From Sphingobacterium thalpophilum (lineage in GTDB: Bacteria > Bacteroidota > Bacteroidia > Sphingobacteriales > Sphingobacteriaceae): a stretch of DNA of 64,000 bases. Made by a program: the position numbers and the translations under genes. Below the pieces are notes generated by a model that searched no databases, was not told the origin of the DNA, and saw only the letters and a program-made list of their open reading frames with translations. Shown here in pieces: positions 54,271-63,487 of this stretch; within the stretch, counting starts at the first letter, position 1, and each line of letters begins with the position of its first letter. Location: assembly GCF_038396785.1 (NCBI RefSeq), contig NZ_CP151087.1:1426001-1490000 (forward strand), written 5' to 3'.

Positions 54271-56868
54271 ATGAGAGCTAAAATAGACGCAACAACCTTC
54301 ATAACTAAACTCTTTCTTTCGATAACGCTCGTACTAACGGTGTCCATGGCTTTTGCCCAAAACAAGACCGTAACCGGTACAGTTAAAGATGCAAAGACCA
54401 AGAATCCTATACCCTATGCTACCGTAGCCGTCGTTGGCGCTCCGGCTTCTGCTGGAACCACGACGTCGACCAATGCAAATGGTGAATTTAAACTTGTCTT
54501 TCCAACATCGTATGTAAAAATCAGAGCAAGTTACATTGGGTATGACAGCAAAGACGCTTTTGTTACGAATGATGCAACGCAAACAAAAGAAATTCTGATG
54601 GATCAACAGGACAACATGCTGGAAGAAGTTGTTGTCAAGGCCACAAAGAAAAAATACAGCAACAAAGATAATCCTGCTGTCGCACTGATCCGAAAAGTCA
54701 TCGAGAATAAGGAGAAAAATAGACTTTCAGGACAACAATATGCTGAATTTGACCAGTATGAGAAGATGTCTTTAGGACTGAGCAATCTTTCGGAGAAATT
54801 CGTCAATAAAAAAATATTCAAAAACTATCAATTTCTTTTTGAAACGGACGACTCCGCTAAAACAGCCAACAAATATGTTTTGCCTGCCTTTATTGAAGAA
54901 AAAATGTCCAAGGTATATTACCGTAAAGATCCAAGCAAAACCAAACAGTATATCCTTGGTGACCAACGGGCACAATTTGACCCTAGATTTATTGATAATG
55001 ATGGTCTGACAGCCTACTTCAATAAACTGTACGAACAAGTTGATATTTACGACAACAACATTTCATTGGTTACCAATCAGTTTTTAAGTCCAATTGCTAA
55101 TTCCGCTCCTACTTTTTATAAGTTTTTTATAACGGATACCATTAAGACTGTTCAACCCTGGTTGGTCGAATTAAGCTTCTTTCCACGCAACAAGGCCGAC
55201 ATGTTATTTAAAGGTCAACTGTATGTGACGCTAGACGGCAATTATGCAGTGCAGGGCGCCAATATGACTGTGGCCGATGATATCAATCTAAACTTTGTAC
55301 GTGACCTTCAGATACAGCTTAAATTTGAGAAAGACAGCAAAAGTCGCTTCTACCTAAAAACAAGTACCCTGGGTATCGATTTTTCTTTAACGGAAAAAGG
55401 CATGGGGATCCGCGGAAGTCGTACAGTTGATTACAACAATTACAAAGTCGGCATTCAGCGTCCTGATAGTACCTATGATGGTCCATCTACGGTCATTGCC
55501 TATAATGTAGAAAATAAGAAAGCGATTAAAACATTGTTTGAAACACAACGTCCGCTTGTCCTTGCGCAAAACGAACTGAATATTTATCATAATATTGATA
55601 CCTTACAAAAGATCCCTTCATTCCGTTCGTTCATGGATATCGCTGCCTTATTGCTGTCAGGATACAAACAGGCCGGCCCAGTTGAGATCGGTCCAGTCAA
55701 TACATTCTATAGCTTTAATCCCGTAGAAGGTTTCCGTTTACGTGTCGGCGGACGTACAACAGAAGCGCTAAGCAAGCGTTTCTATGCTGAATCGTATGCG
55801 GCCTATGGTTTTAAAGATCAGAAATGGAAATACTTTTTCAGCGGTACCTACGCATTTAACAACAAATCGGTCTACTCCTTCCCAATGCACTACATCAGGG
55901 CCTCTTATAAAAAGGATACGAAGATTCCAGGACAAAAACTGGAATTTATTCAGGAAGACAACTTCTTGCTGTCTTTCAAACGCGGTGATAATGACCGTTA
56001 CATCTATGAGACAAATTACGGCTTAGAGTATAAAAAAGAATTTTTAAACCACTTGGCTATTGGCGCGGCATTCAATATCAACAGACAAACACCTGCTGGA
56101 AGCCTTACCTACCAGATGGTAGATGCCAACAATGAAAGTAGACTGTTTAATGAATTGAACTCGACAGAAGTATCCGTAAATTTCAGATATGCTCCACATG
56201 AAGAGTTCTATCAAGGCAAGATTTACCGGACACCTATATTCAATCAATATCCGATCTTCACGTTCAATTATACTGCTGGAATCAAAGGATTGGCTAAAGG
56301 TGAATACAATTATCACAACTTTAATGTTGGTGCATTCAAACGCTTTTATTTTAGTCAATTTGGATTTGCTGACGTAACAGCTGAAGGCAACTATATTGCA
56401 GGTAAAGAGATCCCATTCCCTTTCTTGACAATCCATCGTGCCAATCAGACCTATGCTTATCAATTGAACTCGTATAACTTAATGAACTTCCTGGAGTTTG
56501 TTAGTGACCACAATGCCTCATTGAACGTGCAGTATTACATGAACGGTTTTCTGTTGAATAAAATTCCATTGATCAAAAAGCTTAAATTACGTGAAGTATT
56601 TAGCTTCAAAGGTGTATATGGCGGACTGCGCAAGGAAAACAATCCTGACGATCCTAACTATGGCTCAAAGGTATTCACTTGGCAGCACAATGCAGAAGGT
56701 GTACAGAGTTCTTATACCTTCGGTTCAGAACCTTATATGGAAGCCAGTATCGGTCTATCCAACATTTTTAAAATATTACGCGTGGACTACGTAAAACGTC
56801 TAAATTATCTTGATCACGTCGATGCACCAGCTTGGGGTATTCGTGCGCGGGTCAGATTTGACTTCTAA
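54271..56868 (+). CDS. DUF5686 outer-membrane protein with N-terminal carboxypeptidase-regulatory-like domain
   Basis: An 865-residue protein from ATG 54271 (an upstream TTG at 54244 is less likely). A signal peptide ends near AMAFAQ. A beta-sandwich (NKTVTGTVKDAKTKNPIPYA...ASYIGYDSKDA) comes next. The DUF5686 part contains a long beta-rich region ending in RVRFDF, the aromatic end of an outer-membrane barrel. Such proteins are common in Bacteroidota; their function is not established. It is a single gene with its own terminator. Confidence 0.85.
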   Translation: MRAKIDATTFITKLFLSITLVLTVSMAFAQNKTVTGTVKDAKTKNPIPYATVAVVGAPASAGTTTSTNANGEFKLVFPTSYVKIRASYIGYDSKDAFVTNDATQTKEILMDQQDNMLEEVVVKATKKKYSNKDNPAVALIRKVIENKEKNRLSGQQYAEFDQYEKMSLGLSNLSEKFVNKKIFKNYQFLFETDDSAKTANKYVLPAFIEEKMSKVYYRKDPSKTKQYILGDQRAQFDPRFIDNDGLTAYFNKLYEQVDIYDNNISLVTNQFLSPIANSAPTFYKFFITDTIKTVQPWLVELSFFPRNKADMLFKGQLYVTLDGNYAVQGANMTVADDINLNFVRDLQIQLKFEKDSKSRFYLKTSTLGIDFSLTEKGMGIRGSRTVDYNNYKVGIQRPDSTYDGPSTVIAYNVENKKAIKTLFETQRPLVLAQNELNIYHNIDTLQKIPSFRSFMDIAALLLSGYKQAGPVEIGPVNTFYSFNPVEGFRLRVGGRTTEALSKRFYAESYAAYGFKDQKWKYFFSGTYAFNNKSVYSFPMHYIRASYKKDTKIPGQKLEFIQEDNFLLSFKRGDNDRYIYETNYGLEYKKEFLNHLAIGAAFNINRQTPAGSLTYQMVDANNESRLFNELNSTEVSVNFRYAPHEEFYQGKIYRTPIFNQYPIFTFNYTAGIKGLAKGEYNYHNFNVGAFKRFYFSQFGFADVTAEGNYIAGKEIPFPFLTIHRANQTYAYQLNSYNLMNFLEFVSDHNASLNVQYYMNGFLLNKIPLIKKLKLREVFSFKGVYGGLRKENNPDDPNYGSKVFTWQHNAEGVQSSYTFGSEPYMEASIGLSNIFKILRVDYVKRLNYLDHVDAPAWGIRARVRFDF

Positions 56869-56896
56869 TAGTTTCCATAAATTTATAGTATAATTT

Positions 56897-56934
56897 GAAG
56901 CCCTGTTCATATAAATGACGGGGCTTCTTTTTTT
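56897..56934 (+). terminator. Terminator of the DUF5686 gene
   Basis: Stem GAAGCCC/GGGCTTC with a 17-nt loop, followed by T7 interrupted by one C. Confidence 0.8.
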
Positions 56935-57002
56935 GCTCTAGGCTTCCGCAACATCGGCTCCCCCGCCAACAATTTCTGGACGAAATAGCGGGGAAAGCTT
57001 CA

Positions 57003-57153
57003 TACCTGCTTCGTACCTTATTCGGAGATACAACAGATGTTGTACAGATGTTGATCAGATTCCGACCAGCCCCTGACCAAGAATTACCTGGTCAGGGGCT
57101 GGTCAATATTTATTGCAAGATTGTCGCCTTCCGAAGCTGGTACGAAGCAGGTA
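57003..57153. repeat. Nested intergenic palindrome (REP- or MITE-like)
   Basis: An outer inverted repeat of 15 bp (TACCTGCTTCGTACC at 57003-57017, its complement at 57139-57153) encloses a perfect 16-bp inverted repeat (57064-57079 with 57089-57104, 9-nt loop). The right outer arm contains GGTACGAA twice, three bases apart. A third short inverted repeat (ACAACAGATGTTGT) lies in between. No ORF is present and no 8-bp duplication was found, so the class of element is not settled. Confidence 0.7.
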
Positions 57154-57220
57154 CGAACACGATACGAGGAAAGCCCCACTGCATCAGGCCTGCAGACACA
57201 AAAACCGATGGCTTATGAAC

Positions 57221-57253
57221 AAAAAAATCCCCCTTGCATAGTACAAGGAGGAT
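57221..57253 (-). terminator. Terminator of the DsbD-like gene
   Basis: On the minus strand ATCCTCCTTG pairs with CAAGGGGGAT (one G-U) around a 7-nt loop, followed by T7. It lies 22 bases past the stop at 57275. Confidence 0.85.
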
Positions 57254-57274
57254 AAAATTAGCATATGACGATGG

Positions 57275-58960
57275 TTAGTTTTTATGTTTAAATGCATCCA
57301 CGCCACTTTGTAGGAATGCCTTGTACTCTTCTACATTGTAGTTGGCACCACTCTGGGGCACCAGTTTTTTGCCCGTCGGATCGACAATAACGTACAGCGG
57401 CTGCGAATTGCTATCGAATGTAGCCGCTTGAAAATCGCTGTTTTTCTTGCCGATGGTATTGATCTTTTTGCCACTATACTTTGAAACAAATTGTTCGTTT
57501 GCAGCCAGCTCGGTCTTATCGTCCACAAAAAGTTCAGCCATAACAAACTCTTCTTTTAATAATTTGGCCACAGCTTGGTCTGTCCAAACATTCGCTTCCA
57601 TTTTACGACAATTGACACAATTCCAACCCGTAAAATCGATTAATACGGGCTTGTTTAATTCTTTAGCAGTAGCTAATGCCTGGTCGTAATCATAATAAGG
57701 ATCAAATCCTTTTGGCGTGCCTCTTTCATGAAAAATTTCAGCATATTTTTTCACCTTCCCGTCTGAATGTGCAGCAGCACCAGCACTTACACCCGAAGAA
57801 AGATCAAAGTCTTGTGTTGCCGATGGTGGTAAAAAAGCAGAAATCGATTTTAAAGGTGCACCCCATAAACCGGGCACCATATAGACTACAAAAGAAAAAA
57901 CAACAATTGCCAAGATCGTTCTAGGAACAGATAGGAATTTCAGCTCACTGTCATGGGAGAACTTTATCTTGCCGATCAAGTATAGACCCATCAAAGCAAA
58001 AATAGCAATCCATAGCGACAGGAACACCTCTCTATCCAACCAGTTCCAGTGGTAAGCTAAATCGACATTGGATAAAAATTTCAATGCTAAAGCGAGTTCC
58101 AAAAATCCCAAGACTACTTTCACACTATTCAGCCAACCACCGGATTTCGGTAAGGATTTAAGCATGGAAGGAAACATAGCGAACAAACCAAAAGGAATGG
58201 CCAGGGCAATGGAGAATCCCAACATCCCAATTGCTGGACCTAATTTTTCCCCTTTCGAAGCTGCCTCAACCAACAGCGTCCCAATAATCGGTCCTGTACA
58301 AGAAAATGAAACCAATGACAAGCTAAAGGCCATAAAGAACAAGCCGACTAAGCCACCTTTATCTGATTTGGCATCCATTTTATTGACAAAGGAGCTTGGT
58401 AAAGTAATTTCAAATGCACCAAAAAAAGAAGCCGCAAATCCAACCAACAACAAAAAGAAAATGAAGTTAAAGATGCCGTTAGTCGAAAGCGCATTGAGTG
58501 CATCAGATCCGAATGCAATCGTGATAATCATCCCCAAGGCTACATAAATCACAATAATAAATAATCCATACAACAGGGCTTTACTGATACCACTTGCACG
58601 ACTTCCTGCCTGTTTGGTAAAATAACTCACCGTCAGGGGTAACATCGGAAAAATACAAGGCATCAATAATGCTGCAAAACCACCTATAAGGCCTGCAATA
58701 AAGATACTCCACAATGATTTCTTTTCTGCCCCAGCAGCTTTTTCACCTGTTGCTACTGCCGCTACTGTGGTCTTGTTCGAGTCGGCCTTTACGGTAGCGG
58801 TATCCGGAGATTCCTCAAAAGATAGTGAATCGGGACTTATCGTACCATCCGTAAACTCAAGCCCCTCCAACTTGTTTGTTGTTGTATCCGCTTGGGCAAA
58901 CATGGCCACAGGCGCTATCAGCAACATGAGAAGGATAAATAATTTGAAATTGACTTTCAT
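57275..58960 (-). CDS. DsbD-like thiol-disulfide reductase (thioredoxin-fused CcdA type)
   Basis: Transfers reducing equivalents from cytoplasmic thioredoxin across the inner membrane to periplasmic thiols. The 561-residue protein has a signal peptide, a variable Asp/Thr-rich stretch (about 25-75), an eight-helix DsbD/CcdA part with Cys in LMPCIFPMLP and SFSCTGP, and a C-terminal thioredoxin domain with WNCVNC (Cys 448 and 451). The N-terminal nDsbD immunoglobulin-like domain of E. coli DsbD is missing; only a linker is present in its place. Periplasmic partner proteins therefore probably bind differently. It has its own terminator. Confidence 0.9.
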   Translation of the reverse strand: MKVNFKLFILLMLLIAPVAMFAQADTTTNKLEGLEFTDGTISPDSLSFEESPDTATVKADSNKTTVAAVATGEKAAGAEKKSLWSIFIAGLIGGFAALLMPCIFPMLPLTVSYFTKQAGSRASGISKALLYGLFIIVIYVALGMIITIAFGSDALNALSTNGIFNFIFFLLLVGFAASFFGAFEITLPSSFVNKMDAKSDKGGLVGLFFMAFSLSLVSFSCTGPIIGTLLVEAASKGEKLGPAIGMLGFSIALAIPFGLFAMFPSMLKSLPKSGGWLNSVKVVLGFLELALALKFLSNVDLAYHWNWLDREVFLSLWIAIFALMGLYLIGKIKFSHDSELKFLSVPRTILAIVVFSFVVYMVPGLWGAPLKSISAFLPPSATQDFDLSSGVSAGAAAHSDGKVKKYAEIFHERGTPKGFDPYYDYDQALATAKELNKPVLIDFTGWNCVNCRKMEANVWTDQAVAKLLKEEFVMAELFVDDKTELAANEQFVSKYSGKKINTIGKKNSDFQAATFDSNSQPLYVIVDPTGKKLVPQSGANYNVEEYKAFLQSGVDAFKHKN

Positions 58961-59059
58961 TTTGTGTTATTCTTAGGTATATATTGGTTTTTGAATAAAT
59001 GAAACCCGAGGAGCTAGAGACTCCCCGAGTTAACTATAAACATATGAAACTAAATCTTT

Positions 59060-60127
59060 TTAGGCTCCAAATACTGGATTTGCCAATCTGCAAATAGGTT
59101 GAAAACCCGAAAAATCAACGTCTGTAGAAAGATATCCTTCTTTTACTGGTTCCTCTTTCACCAAATCAGTACTTAGGTATTTTTTGTTATCATCGCAAAG
59201 TAGCGTCACCACGACAGCTTCATCACCTAATTCCTGTTGTAATTTAATCGCTCCGATTACATTTGCTCCGGAAGAGATACCAACAGCCAATCCCAATTGA
59301 CGTGACAGCTTTTGCGCCATGATAATGGAGTCGCCATCATTCGCACAAACGACAGTGTCGAGTTCATCTAAATCCACAATAGCAGGAATAAATTCATCAG
59401 ATATTCCCTGAATACGGTGTGAACCTACTTTATGTCCTGTAGTCAAGGTTGGACTTTCTGCCGGTTCCAGTGGATGTACACGGACATTTGGGTTTACCTT
59501 TCTTAAGCTCCTCCCCACACCCATTACTGTACCACCAGTTCCCACACCAGCAACAAAAGCATCAGCTACTAAGCCCTGTTCTTCCAGTTGCTTTACAATC
59601 TCGTAACCTGTGGTTTTCTCATGCGCTTCGGCATTATATTGATTCTCAAATTGCCGTGGAAGAAAAACACCGCCTTTCGCAGCAAGCTCTTCACTTAAAC
59701 GAATACTTCCTAAAAAACCACCTTCTTCTTTGCTTATCAACTGAATATCCGCTCCCATACTTCGAATAATATCGGTACGCTCCTTACTCAGCCAGTTAGG
59801 CATAATAATCTTTACTTGATGACCAAGCGCTTTGCCGATTGCTGAAAAAGCAATCCCTGTATTTCCACTTGTGGCTTCAATAACAACATCAGTCGGGCGA
59901 ATCTGACAATTCATATACGCTTTATATAAAATATAAAGAGCCATCCTATCTTTAATGCTACCGGTCAGATTGTAGTTCTCACATTTCACGAAAATTCGTC
60001 CGGGTTTACCTTTGTAAGTATACTGTAGTTCCAACATTGGCGTATTTCCAACTAATCGCCAGAGATGTTTAAATCTCTTGTCCAATGCAGGTGACAAACA
60101 CGCACTTAATAATTCTTGTTCAGCCAT
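59060..60127 (-). CDS. Cysteine synthase family PLP enzyme
   Basis: A 355-residue fold-type II PLP enzyme: O-acetylserine (or related) sulfhydrylase or cystathionine beta-synthase-like. The Schiff-base Lys is in [10 protein letters not shown], the substrate loop TSGNTGIAF binds the carboxylate and [10 protein letters not shown] binds the PLP phosphate. The C-terminal 50 residues extend past normal CysK. No CBS domain follows. The gene is divergent from the Lrp gene (160 bases), which suggests regulation by that factor. Confidence 0.9.
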   Translation of the reverse strand: MAEQELLSACLSPALDKRFKHLWRLVGNTPMLELQYTYKGKPGRIFVKCENYNLTGSIKDRMALYILYKAYMNCQIRPTDVVIEATSGNTGIAFSAIGKALGHQVKIIMPNWLSKERTDIIRSMGADIQLISKEEGGFLGSIRLSEELAAKGGVFLPRQFENQYNAEAHEKTTGYEIVKQLEEQGLVADAFVAGVGTGGTVMGVGRSLRKVNPNVRVHPLEPAESPTLTTGHKVGSHRIQGISDEFIPAIVDLDELDTVVCANDGDSIIMAQKLSRQLGLAVGISSGANVIGAIKLQQELGDEAVVVTLLCDDNKKYLSTDLVKEEPVKEGYLSTDVDFSGFQPICRLANPVFGA

Positions 60128-60287
60128 TTCTTATAAATGATTATTCTGTCGCAAAATTGACCATTGACAAGATAATATTCAATACATCATTATAATTTCA
60201 ATAAAAATTAAATTAAAAGACATAAAAACCAATAAATAATTCAGAACAATAGCGTATTTTTACAGCCGTACCGAAAATATTCAGATT

Positions 60288-60746
60288 ATGGAATTGGATG
60301 AAATCGATGTAAAATTATTGCGCCTCCTTCAGCAAGATGCCTCAATGAGTAACAAAGCGCTATCCTTTGAACTCAACAAATCTATTGCCGCTGTTCATGA
60401 ACGTGTTAGAAAGCTAAAGCGGTTAGGCTACATCAAAAAAACGGTGGCAATTTTGGACCGCCACAAAGTAGGCATTGGGTTAATTTCATTTTCCCAGGTT
60501 TTTCTCAAGGCGCACACGTTTGAGGTGTTGAATGAATTCGAAAAAGAGGTGGCTAAATTTCCCGAGGTTATGGAATGCTACCAAATGGCAGGCTCTTACG
60601 ACTTTATGTTACGTATAGCAACCAAAGATATGGATGCTTATCATATTTTTCTGCGGCATCGACTGGCTGTATTACCTCAAGTAAACACCGTACAGACCTA
60701 CTTTGTATTATCGGAGACAAAAAGCGAGACGGCTTATCCCCTTTAA
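60288..60746 (+). CDS. Lrp/AsnC family transcriptional regulator
   Basis: A 152-residue regulator: N-terminal helix-turn-helix (VKLLRLLQQDASMSNKALS, and NKSIAAVHERVRKLKRLGYI) and a C-terminal RAM domain with MAGSYDFMLRIATKDMD. Lrp-type proteins respond to amino acids and often control the neighbouring amino-acid enzyme gene. The adjacent, divergent cysteine synthase gene is the obvious candidate target. Confidence 0.92.
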   Translation: MELDEIDVKLLRLLQQDASMSNKALSFELNKSIAAVHERVRKLKRLGYIKKTVAILDRHKVGIGLISFSQVFLKAHTFEVLNEFEKEVAKFPEVMECYQMAGSYDFMLRIATKDMDAYHIFLRHRLAVLPQVNTVQTYFVLSETKSETAYPL

Positions 60747-60770
60747 TTTTTGTCTTAAAAACGAAGGAAT

Positions 60771-60812
60771 ATTGCTGTTATGTGCAATAGCCTTATTGCA
60801 CATAACAGCAAT
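60771..60812. terminator. 19-bp perfect hairpin between convergent genes
   Basis: Arms 60771-60789 and 60794-60812 are exact reverse complements around loop GCCT. It sits between the Lrp gene and the convergent PNGase F-like gene. There is no T-run right after it on either strand, so termination efficiency may depend on the stem alone. Confidence 0.6.
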
Positions 60813-60822
60813 GAAAAAATAA

Positions 60823-62535
60823 TTAATCGAATAACAAGGTACCCGTCACATTCCAGCTACTGAAACTTGTTCCTTCAGGCGCTCCCTGTGGGATCTGTAC
60901 CTGCATCGTATGGTCTCCGGCTTTTAAATCCCCCAGATCAATATAGATCGGTGGTGTTACTGTACCTGGACACCAATTGGAGCGACTCAGATCGGATGAA
61001 GACAACCCTGTAGCAAAATTGCCTGAAGCGGGGTTCGACAAACGATACGAACCGCAATCATTGCGCCAAGGGGTGTTTTTAAAGAGCAATGAATCGTTTA
61101 GGAAAATGCGGTTTTCTTTAGGCACAAACTCATCACCATTTCCCCAGCCTCCATGCCCTGTTGTAATGTAGCGTAATTGCACGTTTTTAGCATCCTGGTC
61201 CAAATGAAATGAAACAGTAAGACCTTTCTCCTTGTCAAACATAGATCCGTACTCCTGACCGCCCATTTCCATGACATTGGTCGTCGTAAATAAAGACATC
61301 GTCTTTTTCAGACTGCCTTTTGACTCGGCATCGAAGCCCGGATGTATCGTCAGCTCAACACTCACCTCATGTCCATTTTTATCATAGTTGCCAATGAAGG
61401 CACCCACATAGACCTCCTGCTCGCTCAACATACCTGCCAATTCGGTTACGTCCTGACGGTACAGCACTGAGTCTTGCCAAACCTTATCCTTTAACTGAAG
61501 ATAGTTAAACTGCTTAACACCAAATGGTGTAAAGAAACGCATCAATTCAACAATAGGCTCAAAGGATGCTGTTTTTACAACCCCTTGATAGGCTTTACCA
61601 TTGCCATTTTCATACTTAGGAAGGGTACCCATACCATTTTTCATGCCATCCAAAAAGCTCTGTGCCTTGTTCGTCGGGATGATAAAAACTGATCCAGTGC
61701 GATCATAGGCATCACCTTTCGATTGTTCGACCAACTGCACAAATACATTGTCGCTTGTCTTTATTTTTGGGATTTTCACCTTTTTTACCAAAACCGTCCC
61801 ATTCGCAAAACGTAAAATAGAATCCGATTTTACATCATCTGCAAAACGTAAAATAGAATCCGATTTTACATCATCTGCAAAACGTATTCTTTCCTTCCGA
61901 AAAACAGGTATTTGGATAAAACGGTTCTTCCAGATGAGATCTTTGTAAGAAAGTTCGTCGTAAGGTTTTTCATTTCCTTTCAGCCTCAGTTGATCCGGTA
62001 TAGTCTTTACCTTTTCTACTTTAGTGGCAAAAGTCCGTGTATTCCCATTGCGGATTACCTCGAGTACCAGACCAAGGTCCTGACCAAGTTCCGTGGGTGC
62101 ACCTTTGACCCCTAATTTATCGGTATACCAAACTTCTATTTTATTGGAATTGATGCTCGTCTCCACTTTTTTACAGGGATAGCCCAATATTGTTTTAGTC
62201 TCGTTTGTGGCGTTAAATTTTTGCTTCGAAAGCGCGAGCGAATCTTTGGTTAGAATGATTGATCCGTCTTTGAGTTTAGCAATTTTAAGTAAAGCATTGC
62301 CTCCAGCACGCTCCACCACAACCCGTTCGTATGGCGGCGCCAACTGTCCATTCATTTCTTTTGCCGAACTAACAAAAGTCTCCTTTTCATTGGCATAGAC
62401 TAGAATGGCATTTTGATTGGCAGCTGTATTCCCATTGAAACTTTGATTATATTGAATGACATAATTCGACAGCTTTTGCGCCTGCGAAGACAATGACAAA
62501 CATAAAATAGACGTGAAAAGAATACTTTTCTTCAT
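60823..62535 (-). CDS. GLPGLI-domain / PNGase F-like fusion protein, secreted
   Basis: A 570-residue protein with a signal peptide (SSQAQ). The N-terminal 200 residues resemble GLPGLI-family proteins (ILGYPCKK, KIEVWYTDK, ELGQDLGLVLEV). The C-terminal part (about 330-570) strongly resembles peptide-N-glycosidase F: ITTGHGGWGNGDEFVPKEN, PWRNDCGSYRLSNPASG and SSSDLSRSNWCPGTVTP. PNGase F releases N-glycans from Asn. Whether all three acidic catalytic residues are kept cannot be settled by eye. A 12-residue tandem repeat (about 220-243) lies in the linker. A minus-strand TAnnTTTG box at 62558-62565 overlaps the preceding terminator. Confidence 0.8.
   Translation of the reverse strand: MKKSILFTSILCLSLSSQAQKLSNYVIQYNQSFNGNTAANQNAILVYANEKETFVSSAKEMNGQLAPPYERVVVERAGGNALLKIAKLKDGSIILTKDSLALSKQKFNATNETKTILGYPCKKVETSINSNKIEVWYTDKLGVKGAPTELGQDLGLVLEVIRNGNTRTFATKVEKVKTIPDQLRLKGNEKPYDELSYKDLIWKNRFIQIPVFRKERIRFADDVKSDSILRFADDVKSDSILRFANGTVLVKKVKIPKIKTSDNVFVQLVEQSKGDAYDRTGSVFIIPTNKAQSFLDGMKNGMGTLPKYENGNGKAYQGVVKTASFEPIVELMRFFTPFGVKQFNYLQLKDKVWQDSVLYRQDVTELAGMLSEQEVYVGAFIGNYDKNGHEVSVELTIHPGFDAESKGSLKKTMSLFTTTNVMEMGGQEYGSMFDKEKGLTVSFHLDQDAKNVQLRYITTGHGGWGNGDEFVPKENRIFLNDSLLFKNTPWRNDCGSYRLSNPASGNFATGLSSSDLSRSNWCPGTVTPPIYIDLGDLKAGDHTMQVQIPQGAPEGTSFSSWNVTGTLLFD
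61805..61876. repeat. 36-bp in-frame tandem repeat, two exact units
   Basis: Units 61805-61840 and 61841-61876 are identical, followed by ten bases of a third. They encode RFADDVKSDSIL twice in the GLPGLI/PNGase F-like protein. Identity at the DNA level indicates a recent slippage or recombination event, and copy number may vary between strains. Confidence 0.95.
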
Positions 62536-62559
62536 AGCATGTGTATTGGTTTAGATGCA

Positions 62560-62603
62560 AAAATAAGAAAGGCTTTAGGAATTCCTAAAGCCTTTCTTAT
62601 TTT
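62560..62603 (-). terminator. Perfect 22-bp palindrome terminator of ubiA; promoter overlap
   Basis: Arms 62560-62581 and 62582-62603 are exact complements with no spacer. It ends the UbiA transcript (minus strand, stop at 62616). The T-run that follows is part of TATTTTTG on the minus strand (62558-62565), the likely -7 box of the PNGase F-like gene starting at 62535. Confidence 0.85.
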
Positions 62604-62615
62604 ATGCTAAAACGT

Positions 62616-63470
62616 TTATTTGATCAACCAGATATCCAAGAGGTAAAATACTGCAAAAATCACCGAGGCATAACCATTGGTGGTCATAAAGTCGCGATTG
62701 ACCCGACTTAAATTGGTCGATGAAAACAGGGTATGCTGGTAAATCAGCAACGCCCCATAAAAGACCACACCTAAATAATAAATCCAACCTACAGGCATCA
62801 AAAATGCTGGTATTAAAATAAATATAAAAGAAAGCACATGCAGACATTCCGAAACGCGCATAGCTCCTTTCGTTCCTAACCACACGGGTATAGAATTCAG
62901 CTGATTTGCCCGATCAAAGTCTTCGTCCTGCAAAGCGTAAATAATATCGAAGCCACTCACCCAAGTCAACACAGCGAAACCATAAAGTACCGGAACGGTC
63001 GCAAATTGTCCTGTAATAACCATATATGCGCCTATTGGAGCCAATCCCAGCCCTGCACCCAATACAAGATGGCATAAGGGCGTTATGCGCTTTGTATAGG
63101 AGTAAAAAAGCACAACAAAAAGTGCAATGGGCGACAACATAAAGCAAAGAGAATTGATAAAATACGTCGCTGCAATAAAAATCAGGCAATTTACCAGCGT
63201 AAAAACCAATGCATTTTTAGCGGAAATTTTTCCAGCAGGAATATCACGCATGGCCGTTCTTGGATTAATGGCATCAATATCTCTATCCAGATAACGATTG
63301 AATGCCATGGCAGCATTACGGGCCGTCACCATACAAACGAGCATCAAAACCAATAATTTCCACGAAAAGGCATAGTCTGTTGTGTGCAATGCCAAAAAGA
63401 AGCCAATAAAGGCAAATGGCAATGCAAATACACTATGAGCAAATAAAACTAAGGACAAGTATTTTTTCAT
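62616..63470 (-). CDS. UbiA family prenyltransferase
   Basis: Membrane enzyme that attaches a polyprenyl chain to an aromatic acid. The 284 residues have about eight helices. The first Asp-rich motif is NRYLDRDIDAINPRT (short form of NDxxDxxxD) and the second is ALQDEDFDRANQLNS. RDIPAG after the first motif is typical of the 4-hydroxybenzoate-type group used in menaquinone synthesis in some bacteria (MqnP-like). Substrate is inferred; no other quinone genes are nearby. Confidence 0.88.
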   Translation of the reverse strand: MKKYLSLVLFAHSVFALPFAFIGFFLALHTTDYAFSWKLLVLMLVCMVTARNAAMAFNRYLDRDIDAINPRTAMRDIPAGKISAKNALVFTLVNCLIFIAATYFINSLCFMLSPIALFVVLFYSYTKRITPLCHLVLGAGLGLAPIGAYMVITGQFATVPVLYGFAVLTWVSGFDIIYALQDEDFDRANQLNSIPVWLGTKGAMRVSECLHVLSFIFILIPAFLMPVGWIYYLGVVFYGALLIYQHTLFSSTNLSRVNRDFMTTNGYASVIFAVFYLLDIWLIK

Positions 63471-63487
63471 CTGAACTTAAAATGTAG

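Noticed and set aside
61805..61886. CRISPR-like repeats
   Set aside because: The units are directly adjacent, without spacers, and code in frame inside a gene; no Cas gene is present.
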